Shown: in pieces, positions 43,885 to 52,732 of the stretch
Numbering within the stretch: the first letter of the stretch is position 1
Layout: each line of letters opens with the position of its first letter
Source: Desulfobacterales bacterium
GTDB lineage: Bacteria; Desulfobacterota; Desulfobacteria; Desulfobacterales; Desulfosarcinaceae
Direction: 5' to 3'
DNA length: 64,000 bases
Assembly (NCBI GenBank): GCA_016218685.1
Contig: JACRDD010000033.1
Coordinates: 1-64,000 of the forward strand
Position numbers and translations under genes: made by a program
The notes under the pieces: model-generated
Seen by the model: only the letters and a program-made list of their open reading frames with translations
The model's database searches: none
What the model was told of the DNA's origin: nothing

Positions 43885-46007
43885 TGTCCAACCCCATGGT
43901 AGATCGTCCCGACCCACCACCGCCGCGGCCCCCGGGCGCGGGCATGGCCCGCCCGGCGGCTCTCTATTGGTGCGTCTTGGTTTTGGTGCTGCTGGGAGCC
44001 CTCTGGCTGCGGGTGGACGACCTGGTCGCCTGGCGCCAGCGCCCCCAGCACGCTTTCTTCGACGGCCGGCCGCTGCTGATCACCTTCGACGGCTACTACT
44101 ACCTGGCCCTGGCCCGGGATATCCTCCAGGCAAGCTATGCGGAGCTGGATAGCCTGCGCGGCGTGCCCGCCTCGCCCCTCCGGCCCATGCCGCCACCCCT
44201 GCTGTCGCTGCTGACCGCGGCCATTGCCCGTCTTACTTCCTGGCCCCTGGAGTGGATCGCTTTGCTGCTGCCGCCCCTGCTCGGCCTGCTTCTGGCCGTT
44301 CCCGTGCTTCTGCTCAGCCGGCTCTACGGCGGACGGCTCATGTCCCTGGTGGCCTTGGCCATGGCGCTTTTCCCCCGTTACTATGTCTACCGTAGCCACC
44401 TGGGCTGGTTTGACACCGATTGCCTGAATGTCACCTTCCTGCTGACCAGTTGCTATCTTTTCATCCGCTTCGGATTGAGCCCCGGTTTGCGGCGCTATGC
44501 CTGGCTGGCCGGCGGCTTGGCCGCTTATCTGCTCTTTATGCTCTGGTGGGACCAGACCCCGGCCATCGTCACGCTGCTTTGCCTGACGCCCCTTGGGATC
44601 GTATTACTGCTTTACTACCGGCCCCGGGGGCGCGAGCTGCGCATCGCTCTGGGCGCGGGCCTGGCAGTGATGGCGGCCGTGGCGCTCTGGCAGGGCCCCG
44701 GGGTCTTGGTGGCGCCCTTGCGGCACGCCTTCGAGCAACTCGATTATATCGCCCAGCGCCAAGGAGAAGACTTTCCCAACGTGGGCGTCTCGGTACACGA
44801 ACAGAAGCAATTGGCCCTGGCCGACATGGTCGCCATGAGCACCGGCCACCCGCTGAGTTTTGCGCTGGGGCTGGCGGGTCTGGTCGCCCTTTTTCAGCGC
44901 CACCGGCGCAGAGCCGCGGCCTTGATCGTGCCGGTTGCCGTGGGGGGCCTGACCTTCATTTTCGCCCGGCGTTTCCTGATCTTTCTGACCCCCTTTCTGG
45001 CCGTGGGCCTGGGCTACGCGGCCCAGTGGGCCTGGGGGCTGCGCCGGCGCTGGGCGTTTCTGAAATACGCCACGCCGCTGCTCATCGCGCTGGTGGTGTT
45101 TCTGCCCTTCAGGGAGAGCCTGGCCCGGGTCTATTGGCCCAAGGAATCGCCCCCCATGATCGCCGGCATGGCGCATCTGGCCCGAAGTACCGATGAAAAG
45201 GCGCTGGTGTGGGCCTGGTGGGACCATGGCTACCCCTTGCGCTACTGGAGCCAACGCGCCACCATCAACGACGGCAGCCTGCACGGCGGAGTGCGCACCG
45301 TGAGCAATGCCATACCCCTGGCTGCGCCGGATGAGGCCCTGGCCGCGCGCTTCATGCGCTTTTATGCCGTGCAGGGGCCGGCCGGGCTGGAAAAACTTTT
45401 CGCGGCCGCCCAAGGTCCGGCCGCGGGCCTGGAACTGCTCAAGGCCGTGCTGGCCGCCGGTCCGCAAAAGGCCGCGGCGTTGATCGAACAAGCCGGACTG
45501 GCGCCGTTGGCGCAGTGGCACGCCTTTTTCTTCCCCGATCCCGGGCGCGAGATCTACCTTTTTCTGGACCTGCGCCTGGCGCGCACCGCCTATTGGTGGT
45601 ACTGGTTCGGCACCTGGGACCCCCGGCGCCGGGAGGGCGTGCACCCCCTCTTCAAATGGCTGCCCGACGGCCGCCGGACGGACGATACCATCTCCTCCAA
45701 GGATTTCAGCGCGGACCTGCGCCAGGGGAGCATCGCCCTCGACGGCAAAACCTACCCCCTAGCCGCGGTTCATATTCATGATGGCCGCGGCTGGAACGAG
45801 CAGCGCTATGGCCGCGACCAAGGCCTGGTCTTTACCTACCACGCGCCCACCCAAAGCGGTGCTTTGATGGACCGGACCTTTAGCGAGTGTCTCTTCGGCC
45901 GCCTTTTTCTATTTCAAAAAAACGACCCGGCGGTTTTCAGCTTGCATGCCGAGCAATATCCCTACTATCAGATCTGGCGGGTTCGGGCTGAAAAAAGGGT
46001 GAATTGA
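43884..46007 (+). CDS. STT3/PglB-type oligosaccharyltransferase
   Basis: A 707-residue membrane protein of the STT3/PglB group, which transfers lipid-linked glycans to Asn of exported proteins. Motifs are in order: TFDGYYY (68-73, first acidic site), GWFDTD (174-179, the DxD-type metal site), SVHE (303-306, the SVSE/TIxE loop that orients the sequon) and WWDHG (445-449, the WWDYG sequon pocket). About 11-13 transmembrane helices come before a periplasmic C-terminal domain. The GTG at 43884 overlaps the preceding TAG by one base; an ATG at 43896 is an alternative. No glycan synthesis genes are adjacent. Confidence 0.87.
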   Translation: MSNPMVDRPDPPPPRPPGAGMARPAALYWCVLVLVLLGALWLRVDDLVAWRQRPQHAFFDGRPLLITFDGYYYLALARDILQASYAELDSLRGVPASPLRPMPPPLLSLLTAAIARLTSWPLEWIALLLPPLLGLLLAVPVLLLSRLYGGRLMSLVALAMALFPRYYVYRSHLGWFDTDCLNVTFLLTSCYLFIRFGLSPGLRRYAWLAGGLAAYLLFMLWWDQTPAIVTLLCLTPLGIVLLLYYRPRGRELRIALGAGLAVMAAVALWQGPGVLVAPLRHAFEQLDYIAQRQGEDFPNVGVSVHEQKQLALADMVAMSTGHPLSFALGLAGLVALFQRHRRRAAALIVPVAVGGLTFIFARRFLIFLTPFLAVGLGYAAQWAWGLRRRWAFLKYATPLLIALVVFLPFRESLARVYWPKESPPMIAGMAHLARSTDEKALVWAWWDHGYPLRYWSQRATINDGSLHGGVRTVSNAIPLAAPDEALAARFMRFYAVQGPAGLEKLFAAAQGPAAGLELLKAVLAAGPQKAAALIEQAGLAPLAQWHAFFFPDPGREIYLFLDLRLARTAYWWYWFGTWDPRRREGVHPLFKWLPDGRRTDDTISSKDFSADLRQGSIALDGKTYPLAAVHIHDGRGWNEQRYGRDQGLVFTYHAPTQSGALMDRTFSECLFGRLFLFQKNDPAVFSLHAEQYPYYQIWRVRAEKRVN

Positions 46008-46161
46008 ACCCCTCGCTAACATTGTGCTAACAATTGGCTAATAATTGACGTACCCACCCAAAGGGGCTATGGGAAGGGCGCGCGTGATTGGGGGGCAACG
46101 CTTTCGCACTGGCGCTTACCTTATTAATAGGGTCAATTGAGGTACAAGAGGGGCTCTTGGC

Positions 46162-48432
46162 ATGGATTGGTATCTGTTTGTCGTCATTGTGCTCTTCGGC
46201 ACGGCCTTGCTAGACCTGGTGGTGGGGGTCAGCAACGATGCCGTTAATTTTTTGAATTCGGCGGTGGGTTCCCGGGTGGCGCCCCGACATGTGATCATGA
46301 TCGTGGCCAGCCTGGGGCTGCTGGCCGGCGTGCTCTTTTCCGGCGGCATGATGGAGGTGGCCCGCAAGGGCATCTTCCATCCGCGCTATTTCACCATGCC
46401 CGAGTTGATGGCCATATTTCTGGCCGTGATGCTCACCGACGTGGTGCTGCTGGACCTGTTCAACACCTTCGGCCTGCCCACCTCCACCACGGTCTCCATC
46501 GTCTTCTCCCTGCTCGGCGCGGCGGTGGCCGTTTCCCTGATCAAAATCATCAACGGCGATCAGACCCTGATGGATCTGGCCAGTTACATCAACACCGGCA
46601 AGGTGCTGGCGATCATCACCAGCATCCTGTTGTCGGTGGGTATTTCCTTTACGAGCGCCGCAGTGATTCAATTCTTCGTGCGCATGGTGTTCACCTTCGA
46701 CTATGCCCGGCGTTTGCGTCGCTACGGGGGGCTCTTCGCCGGATCGGCCCTGGCCGTGATCACCTATTTCGCCCTGCTCAAAGGGGTCGGTCACGCCGCC
46801 ATTCTTCCGGACCATGTGCTGGCCTGGATTCAGACCCACACCGGCACCATCATGCTGCTCAGTCTGGTCTTTTTTGCCCTGATGTTCCAGGCGGTGATCT
46901 GGTTTACGCGGATCAATATTCTGGGGCCCATCGTGCTCATCGGCACCTTTGCCTTGGCCATGGCGTTTGCCGCCAATGACCTGGTCAACTTCATCGGCGT
47001 GCCGGTTGCCAGCTTTCAAGCCTTTCTTATAGCCCGCGACAGCGCAGCGCCCTTGACCATGACCATGGAGGTTCTGGAACAGCCCATGCCGACCCAGGTC
47101 GGATTTCTGCTCGTGGCCGGGGCCGTCATGGTGGCGACCCTGTGGCTGTCGCGCAAGGCGCGCACCGTGACCAAGACCGAGGTGAGCCTGGGCCGACAGG
47201 ACGAGGGGTTCGAACGCTTCGAATCCTCCCAACTGGCCCGTATCGTCTTGCGCATGTCCACGGGAATGTTCGAAGCCTTGCTCAAGATCGTCCCCGATTC
47301 CGTACAAAAGTGGATGCAGGGCCGTTTCGAAGCCGGCGCCGGCCGGTCGGTCGTGGGCACCGATGGAAAGGTTCCCGAATTCGACCTGCTGCGGGCCAGC
47401 GTCAACCTCATCGTCTCCAGCGCCCTGATCGCCTGGGGCACCAGCATGAAGCTGCCGCTTTCGACCACCTACGTGACCTTCATGGTGGCCATGGGCACCT
47501 CCCTTTCCGACAAGGCCTGGGGCCTGGAGAGCGCAGCCTACCGGATCTCCGGCGTGCTGACCGTCATCGGCGGCTGGTTTTTCACCGGCCTGGTCGCCTT
47601 CACGGTCTCCTCTATCTTTGCTTTCGCCATCGGCTATCTGCACGGCATCGCCATCATCGGTTCGATCAGCGTGGCCGTCTATCTGATCGTGCGCAACTGG
47701 AAGCTGCACCGGCGCATGGAAAAAGCTTCCGAAGAGTTGGAACTGCTGGACCTCAAGCGCGTCACCGACGCCGAGTTCGCGGTGCGCACCTGTTTCGAGC
47801 ACACTGGCCGCTTTCTGGGAGTGGTGCGCGAATATCTGGACAACTGCCTCGAAGGCATCCTCACCCGCGACCGCAAGCGGCTCAAACGGCTGCGCCGTGA
47901 AACGAACAAGGTCCAGAAATGGTCCAACACCATCGTGGCCAACATTTTCAAGACGTTGCGCCTGCTCCAGCAGGAGCAGATCCAGCAGGCCGAAAACTAT
48001 TCGTATGTCGTCTATTCCCTGCAAGAGATCTCTGAAAGTTTGCGCGACGTGATCATGCGCTGCCATGTGCACACCTCCAACCAGCACGCCGGGTTGATGC
48101 CGGCCCAGAAGAAAGAGTTACAGCAGGTGCGCAAATGCATCGATGGCCTGCTCGGCGACACCGCGGCGGCCCTGTTGAACCGCACCCCCTTCGAGTTCCG
48201 CGAGGTGGCCGGCCACTTCGTCAACCTCAAGGTGCTGGTGGAAGAGTGCGATCAACGCCAGGTGGAACGCATTCGCAACGGGCTTTCCAAAACCCGCTTG
48301 AGCATTCTGTTCTACGGTATCAACAATGCCTGCATGAAAATCGGCGAACAGACCCTGCAACTGCTCACCATCTTCAATGAAACCCTGCACCTGGGGGAGA
48401 AGACGGACCAGGATTCTTCCAGCGGCGAATAA
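46162..48432 (+). CDS. PiT-family phosphate transporter fused to a PhoU-like domain
   Basis: A 756-residue protein. The first 530 or so residues are a PiT transporter with the two inverted signatures GVSNDAVNFLNSAVGS (near 23) and AANDLVNFIGVP (near 273), and ending with KLPLSTTYVTFMVAMGTSLS. The C-terminal 200 residues (from about 550) are helical and charged with no membrane segment, and resemble PhoU/DUF47 (repeated helices, NKVQKWSNTIVANIFKTLRL). PhoU-like proteins usually are separate and control PiT flux. Here transporter and regulator are one chain. It stands alone. Confidence 0.88.
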   Translation: MDWYLFVVIVLFGTALLDLVVGVSNDAVNFLNSAVGSRVAPRHVIMIVASLGLLAGVLFSGGMMEVARKGIFHPRYFTMPELMAIFLAVMLTDVVLLDLFNTFGLPTSTTVSIVFSLLGAAVAVSLIKIINGDQTLMDLASYINTGKVLAIITSILLSVGISFTSAAVIQFFVRMVFTFDYARRLRRYGGLFAGSALAVITYFALLKGVGHAAILPDHVLAWIQTHTGTIMLLSLVFFALMFQAVIWFTRINILGPIVLIGTFALAMAFAANDLVNFIGVPVASFQAFLIARDSAAPLTMTMEVLEQPMPTQVGFLLVAGAVMVATLWLSRKARTVTKTEVSLGRQDEGFERFESSQLARIVLRMSTGMFEALLKIVPDSVQKWMQGRFEAGAGRSVVGTDGKVPEFDLLRASVNLIVSSALIAWGTSMKLPLSTTYVTFMVAMGTSLSDKAWGLESAAYRISGVLTVIGGWFFTGLVAFTVSSIFAFAIGYLHGIAIIGSISVAVYLIVRNWKLHRRMEKASEELELLDLKRVTDAEFAVRTCFEHTGRFLGVVREYLDNCLEGILTRDRKRLKRLRRETNKVQKWSNTIVANIFKTLRLLQQEQIQQAENYSYVVYSLQEISESLRDVIMRCHVHTSNQHAGLMPAQKKELQQVRKCIDGLLGDTAAALLNRTPFEFREVAGHFVNLKVLVEECDQRQVERIRNGLSKTRLSILFYGINNACMKIGEQTLQLLTIFNETLHLGEKTDQDSSSGE

Positions 48433-48611
48433 TGCACCGGGCCGCGCATCTTAGGATCTTCGTCCCTTTCGGCGCCGTCATCCAGAACCGGCCCGCGCCG
48501 CCATTCTTTTTGAACTTGATGCCCCATGCCTTTTGTGTTCTTTTGAACTGGCCTTCCCATGCGCCATGACTTTCCCTTTCACCCTTCAACAAAGAAGAGA
48601 GGAGCAAAAGC

Positions 48612-50288
48612 ATGCAAGCAACGCGATCCGTCGGTATCGTCCTTCTGCTCGGCATTGGTCTGCTGTTGGGGTGCGCCGCCACCCAAAGGGGTATGGATGC
48701 GACCCTCGGCGTGGTGCTCGATCCCGCCTATAAAATGGAGCGGGTGGCCCCCGACAGTCCGTTTCCGGGGGTCAACGGCGCCACGGTGGGCAGCGACGGC
48801 CACCTGTATGTCACCCATACGGGCAACGGCACGATCACGCGCATCGATCTGGCCACGTTGAAGCCTTCGGTTTTCGTTCCGGCTCACGCCGGTGTCTTCA
48901 TCCCCGACGACATCGCCGCCGATGACAAGGGCAACCTCTACGTCACCGGCACGACGCCCTTGGTAGGAGAGGTGTACCGCATCGATAAAAACGGCGTCAA
49001 AACGATCATCGCCAGTGGCATGGCTGCGCCCAACGGCATCGAATACAACCCGCGCAACGGCCGCCTTTTCGTCACCGAATGCTTCCAGGGCAACCGCATC
49101 TACGAGGTGGACCCCGCCGGCCGGAAGCCCGCGCGCCTGCTCGTTGACAAGGATGTGGTCCCGGTGCCCGAAGGCTTCGGCTTCGATCCCGACACCAACG
49201 ACCTCATCGTGCCCGATATGGGTTCCGGCAAGATCTTGCGGATTCATCCCGACACCGGCGCCATCGCCCCCATCGCCGAAAAATTCTCCGCCCCCATCGC
49301 CCTGACCGTCGGACCGGACAAGATGGCCTATATCCCCGAGTTGGGCGGCGCTGTCTACAAGATGGCCCTGGACGGCACCCGCCGCGAGAAGATCGCCCAA
49401 CTCGTGCCGGGTCTGGACAACGTCGCCATGACGCCCAAGGGCCGCCTCTTCGTCACCAGCTACTGGGACGCCACCGTTTTCGAAGTCACCACCGACGGCA
49501 GCGGCCGGTTCGAGCGGCTCTTTGCCAATGGCCCCAATCAACCCGTGGGCATCGTGGCCAAGGCGGACAGCCTGCTGGTGGCCGACGCCATCATGGTGCG
49601 CAACCTCGAGGCCGGCGTTTATCAGCCCACTAAACTCAATGCCTGGGCCAGCCACGGTATGCCCCTGCCGCTGAGCCTGGCCGATGGTCCCGGCAACCAG
49701 GTCGTCTGGACCGATTGCATCCATGGGGCCGTGGCCCTGGGCGATCCGGCCGGCGGCCAATTCCAAGGCCTGGCCGGTGAATTGAAGCTGCCCATGGCGG
49801 CCCTGATGAGCACGGCGGGCACCGAACTGTATGTGGCGGAGTACGGCGCGGGCCGGATCAGTGCGATCAAGCTGGCCGACGGCACGCCGGCGGAGCTGGC
49901 CACGGATCTGCAAGGGCCGCTGGCCCTGGCCCTTATCGGCGAACGGCTGTATGTGGCCGAGGCCAAGGCCGGCCGAATCAGTGCCGTGGACCTTCGTACC
50001 GGACGCAAGGAGGTGCTGCTCTCGGCCCTGGTCGGCAAGCCCGGGGCCCTGGCCAACGACGGCCAGGGACGCTTGCTGGTGTTGGACGGCGCCGGGCAGA
50101 AGTTGCTGCGCATCGACCCCCAGACCCTGGCCGTCTCCGTGGTGGCGGCCCATCTGCCCATTGCCTATGGCACCGTGGGCAGCTATCCGCCCGTGGAGTT
50201 CGCCCTGCCCATGACGGTCGATCGACAGGGCAATGTTTGGCTGACCACCGCCGAGCGCGGAATGCTGAAATTGAAAAAGGTGCCTTAA
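48612..50288 (+). CDS. Lipoprotein beta-propeller (SMP-30/NHL-like)
   Basis: A 558-residue lipoprotein: signal SVGIVLLLGIGLLLGC with the lipobox cysteine, then a repetitive beta structure with about ten SDGHLYVT/GRLFVT-type strands. These mark SMP-30 or NHL-type propellers (for instance VPEGFGFDPDTNDLIVPDMG, NGIEYNPRNGRLFVTECFQG). The length allows two propellers. Ligand unknown. GAGAGGAG precedes the ATG. A terminator follows, so it is monocistronic. Confidence 0.85.
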   Translation: MQATRSVGIVLLLGIGLLLGCAATQRGMDATLGVVLDPAYKMERVAPDSPFPGVNGATVGSDGHLYVTHTGNGTITRIDLATLKPSVFVPAHAGVFIPDDIAADDKGNLYVTGTTPLVGEVYRIDKNGVKTIIASGMAAPNGIEYNPRNGRLFVTECFQGNRIYEVDPAGRKPARLLVDKDVVPVPEGFGFDPDTNDLIVPDMGSGKILRIHPDTGAIAPIAEKFSAPIALTVGPDKMAYIPELGGAVYKMALDGTRREKIAQLVPGLDNVAMTPKGRLFVTSYWDATVFEVTTDGSGRFERLFANGPNQPVGIVAKADSLLVADAIMVRNLEAGVYQPTKLNAWASHGMPLPLSLADGPGNQVVWTDCIHGAVALGDPAGGQFQGLAGELKLPMAALMSTAGTELYVAEYGAGRISAIKLADGTPAELATDLQGPLALALIGERLYVAEAKAGRISAVDLRTGRKEVLLSALVGKPGALANDGQGRLLVLDGAGQKLLRIDPQTLAVSVVAAHLPIAYGTVGSYPPVEFALPMTVDRQGNVWLTTAERGMLKLKKVP

Positions 50289-50330
50289 GGTACGGGCGGC
50301 TGATGTTCACTATCGAAAAATAAATTGCGA

Positions 50331-50365
50331 CCCGAGACCGCTGCGCGCGGCCTCGGGTTTTCTTT
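50331..50365 (+). terminator. Rho-independent terminator after the propeller lipoprotein
   Basis: CCCGAGACCGC (50331-50341) and GCGGCCTCGGG (50347-50357) form an 11-bp stem with one A-C mismatch and a 5-nt loop; TTTTCTTTT follows. Confidence 0.88.
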
Positions 50366-50406
50366 TGGGCCGGATCGTTTTCGCAAGGCGCGTATTTAGA
50401 TGAAAA

Positions 50407-50428
50407 ATATTTTCGTAAACGAAAATAT
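50407..50428. promoter_or_regulatory. AT-rich palindrome, candidate operator
   Basis: ATATTTTCG (50407-50415) and CGAAAATAT (50420-50428) are perfect inverted repeats about TAAA. The block is about 105 bp upstream of the hydrolase gene and has the form of a TetR- or MarR-type operator. No known regulator can be assigned. Confidence 0.5.
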
Positions 50429-50534
50429 GTGCTACAGCGCCCTCCATAACCCCCTCGCTTTATCGATTTCATCCCCGTAACAGGTACCGCATGGCGCCAT
50501 TGGAAATTCCAATGGGCAAGGAAAGGAGTTGATC

Positions 50535-52322
50535 ATGGGTTCGGCTTCGCAATCGACATCGACGCGTTGGTGGCTGATGCTCGCCTTGGCACTGATTCTG
50601 GGCGGCGGCTTTCTGGCTCACAAAATACAGACCAGCGGCGGCATCCAGGTCCGGGACGTGCGCTTCGTGGGATCGGGCGGCAAGCTGATCAGCGCCCTGC
50701 TCTACGTTCCCGCGGGGGTCAGCAAGCAGCGCCCGGCCCCGGGCATCGTGGCCATTCATGGCTACATCAATTCCCGGGAGACCCAGGATGGCTTTGCCAT
50801 CGAGTTCGCCCGGCGCGGCTATGTCGTCCTGGCACCGGACCAGATCGGACATGGCTTTTCCGATCCGCCGGCCCTTGCCGCTGGTTTCGGCGGCCCGGAC
50901 GCCTTGGCCTTTCTGCGCAGACTGGACATCGTGGACCCGGCCAATGTGGCCCTGGAGGGTCATTCCATGGGCGGTTGGGCCTCCGTTATCGCCGCCGCGG
51001 CCCAGCCGGAGGGGTACAAATCCATGGTATTGGCCAGCTCCTGCCCAGGAATCTTCGGCGCTCCGGCGGGCACACCAACCTTTCCCCGCAACCTGGGATT
51101 GATCTTCAGCCGCTATGACGAGTTTTCGGGCATCATGTGGCAGAGCCCCATATCCGCCGACCTGAACCGCAGTGCCAAGGCCAAAACCTTGTTCGGCACC
51201 ACCGAGCCCGTCGAGACGGGCCGCTTGTACGGCTCGATCGAGGCGGGCACGGCGCGCAAACTCTATCGGCCCTCCATGATCCACGCCCGGGTTCATTTCT
51301 CCACCGAGGCCATCGGCGCGGCCGTGGAGTGGATGCAGGCGACCCTTGCCGGCGGCAACGCGCTGCCTCCGGCCGACCAGATCTGGTATTGGAAAGAGAT
51401 CGGCACCCTGGCGGCCCTGATCGGCATGGTGGTGCTGCTCTTTCCTGTCGGGGCCTTTGTTTTGGATCGCCCCTATTTTCAGAGCCTTCAAGAGAGCCCC
51501 GGCGCGACCAAGGCCATCAGAGGTTATGGCTGGTGGCTGGGGGCTGTGGTGATGGTGCTGCTTCCGCTGCCGGTGTATGTATGGGCCTGGAGTTTCAACG
51601 GCAAAGGCATCGCCAAAGCCGGCCGCCTGTGGGGACAGCAGATTACCACCACCGTAATGTTCTGGGCCCTGGGCGTGGCGGCCATTTCGATCGTGCTCTT
51701 TTTGTTGTGGCATTTCATCGCCAACCGCAAGCAGGGCGCCGACTTCGCCGATTACGGCCTCACCTGGAAAACCAAAGGGATCGCCTGGGGCCGCATCGGC
51801 CGGTCGCTGCTCGCGGCCCTTCTGGTCGTTCTGGGGGCCTATCTTTCGCTGCTCTTTTCGGATTGGGCCTTCAAGACCGATTACCGGTTCTGGGTGTTTG
51901 CCATCAAACCCATGTCCAAGATGCATTTCGGCATCTTCCTGGGCTATATCGTCCCCTTTACTTGCTACTTCCTGGTGACCGGCCTGGTCCTGCACGGCCA
52001 GATGCGCCGAACCCGGCCGGACGGCACGCCCCTTGCGCTCTGGCAGGAGATGGCGACCAATGCGGTGCTGCTGGTTGCTGGCTACTTTGTCTTTTTCGCA
52101 TACCAATACATTCCGCTCTTCTCAGGGGGCACGATGTCCATCGCCCAACTGCATCTGCCCACCATCGTCATGTTCCAGTATGTCCCGATGTTCATCATGG
52201 TGGCCCTGGTGTCGACCTATTTTTTCCGCAAGACCGGCCATATTTATGTCGGCGCGTTCACCAATGCCGTGCTCGTCACCTGGATCGTCGTGGCCGGCCA
52301 GGCGACCCATTATCCCTATTGA
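50535..52322 (+). CDS. Alpha/beta hydrolase fused to a multispanning membrane domain
   Basis: A 595-residue protein. A signal anchor (about 10-30) is followed by an alpha/beta hydrolase domain (about 35-280) with IHGYINSRE, the nucleophile elbow GHSMGGW and acidic and histidine residues further on. The C-terminal half (about 285-595) has about seven transmembrane helices of unknown family (LVVLGAYLSLLFSDWAFKTD, FGIFLGYIVPFTCYFLVTGL). The hydrolase domain would be periplasmic. The ATG at 50535 is preceded by AAAGGAG. The membrane half resembles that of uncharacterised bacterial fusions. A palindrome lies upstream. Substrate unknown. Confidence 0.85.
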   Translation: MGSASQSTSTRWWLMLALALILGGGFLAHKIQTSGGIQVRDVRFVGSGGKLISALLYVPAGVSKQRPAPGIVAIHGYINSRETQDGFAIEFARRGYVVLAPDQIGHGFSDPPALAAGFGGPDALAFLRRLDIVDPANVALEGHSMGGWASVIAAAAQPEGYKSMVLASSCPGIFGAPAGTPTFPRNLGLIFSRYDEFSGIMWQSPISADLNRSAKAKTLFGTTEPVETGRLYGSIEAGTARKLYRPSMIHARVHFSTEAIGAAVEWMQATLAGGNALPPADQIWYWKEIGTLAALIGMVVLLFPVGAFVLDRPYFQSLQESPGATKAIRGYGWWLGAVVMVLLPLPVYVWAWSFNGKGIAKAGRLWGQQITTTVMFWALGVAAISIVLFLLWHFIANRKQGADFADYGLTWKTKGIAWGRIGRSLLAALLVVLGAYLSLLFSDWAFKTDYRFWVFAIKPMSKMHFGIFLGYIVPFTCYFLVTGLVLHGQMRRTRPDGTPLALWQEMATNAVLLVAGYFVFFAYQYIPLFSGGTMSIAQLHLPTIVMFQYVPMFIMVALVSTYFFRKTGHIYVGAFTNAVLVTWIVVAGQATHYPY

Positions 52323-52357
52323 TCCATTGGCCGCTAAATGAAGTTCATTCTTTAGGG

Positions 52358-52387
52358 TTGACACCAATCGGGGTGGGTCGGTATAGA
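52358..52387 (+). promoter_or_regulatory. Sigma-70-type promoter 345 bp before the liv-type operon
   Basis: TTGACA (52358-52363) and TATAGA (52382-52387) are spaced by 18 bp. Transcription would begin near 52394, about 340 nt before the first ATG of the transporter operon. The long gap (52323-52732) holds no gene with coding character. The leader could be regulatory, or a small RNA could start here. No riboswitch is recognised. Confidence 0.6.
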
Positions 52388-52732
52388 AATAGTCAGCTTT
52401 CTCACATTAGCGAATTTTGTTCTGTATCGAATCTTTGTTTTAAAGTTGCACAATATAAGGTCAATGTTCCTGTCAGAACGGTGCGATCGGAAGTAGGGTT
52501 GTGCTGGAAGGGTGGCAAGAGAATAGCGGACATCGAATCCGGCCGAGCGTGAACACCCAGCCCGGCCCGGTTTTATAGATACTCCCCCGTTCCGTCGTCA
52601 GGCCCTATCCCATCTCCGGATAGCCATTCGTCCATCCGATCGACGCCTTGTGCCTTTAAGCTATCTTTCCGATCTGTTTGCCTGGCCGGGCCATGGGGTC
52701 AGGTCAACCCAAATCTTGCAAAGGAGGCTGGG

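Noticed and set aside
46210-48087. A 625-codon minus-strand frame opposite the phosphate transporter
   Set aside because: The + strand has PiT signatures; the minus protein is a charged, histidine-rich shadow.
48579-52106. Two minus-strand frames above 500 codons opposite the propeller lipoprotein and the hydrolase
   Set aside because: Both lie exactly over well-supported + genes with signal peptides and known folds.
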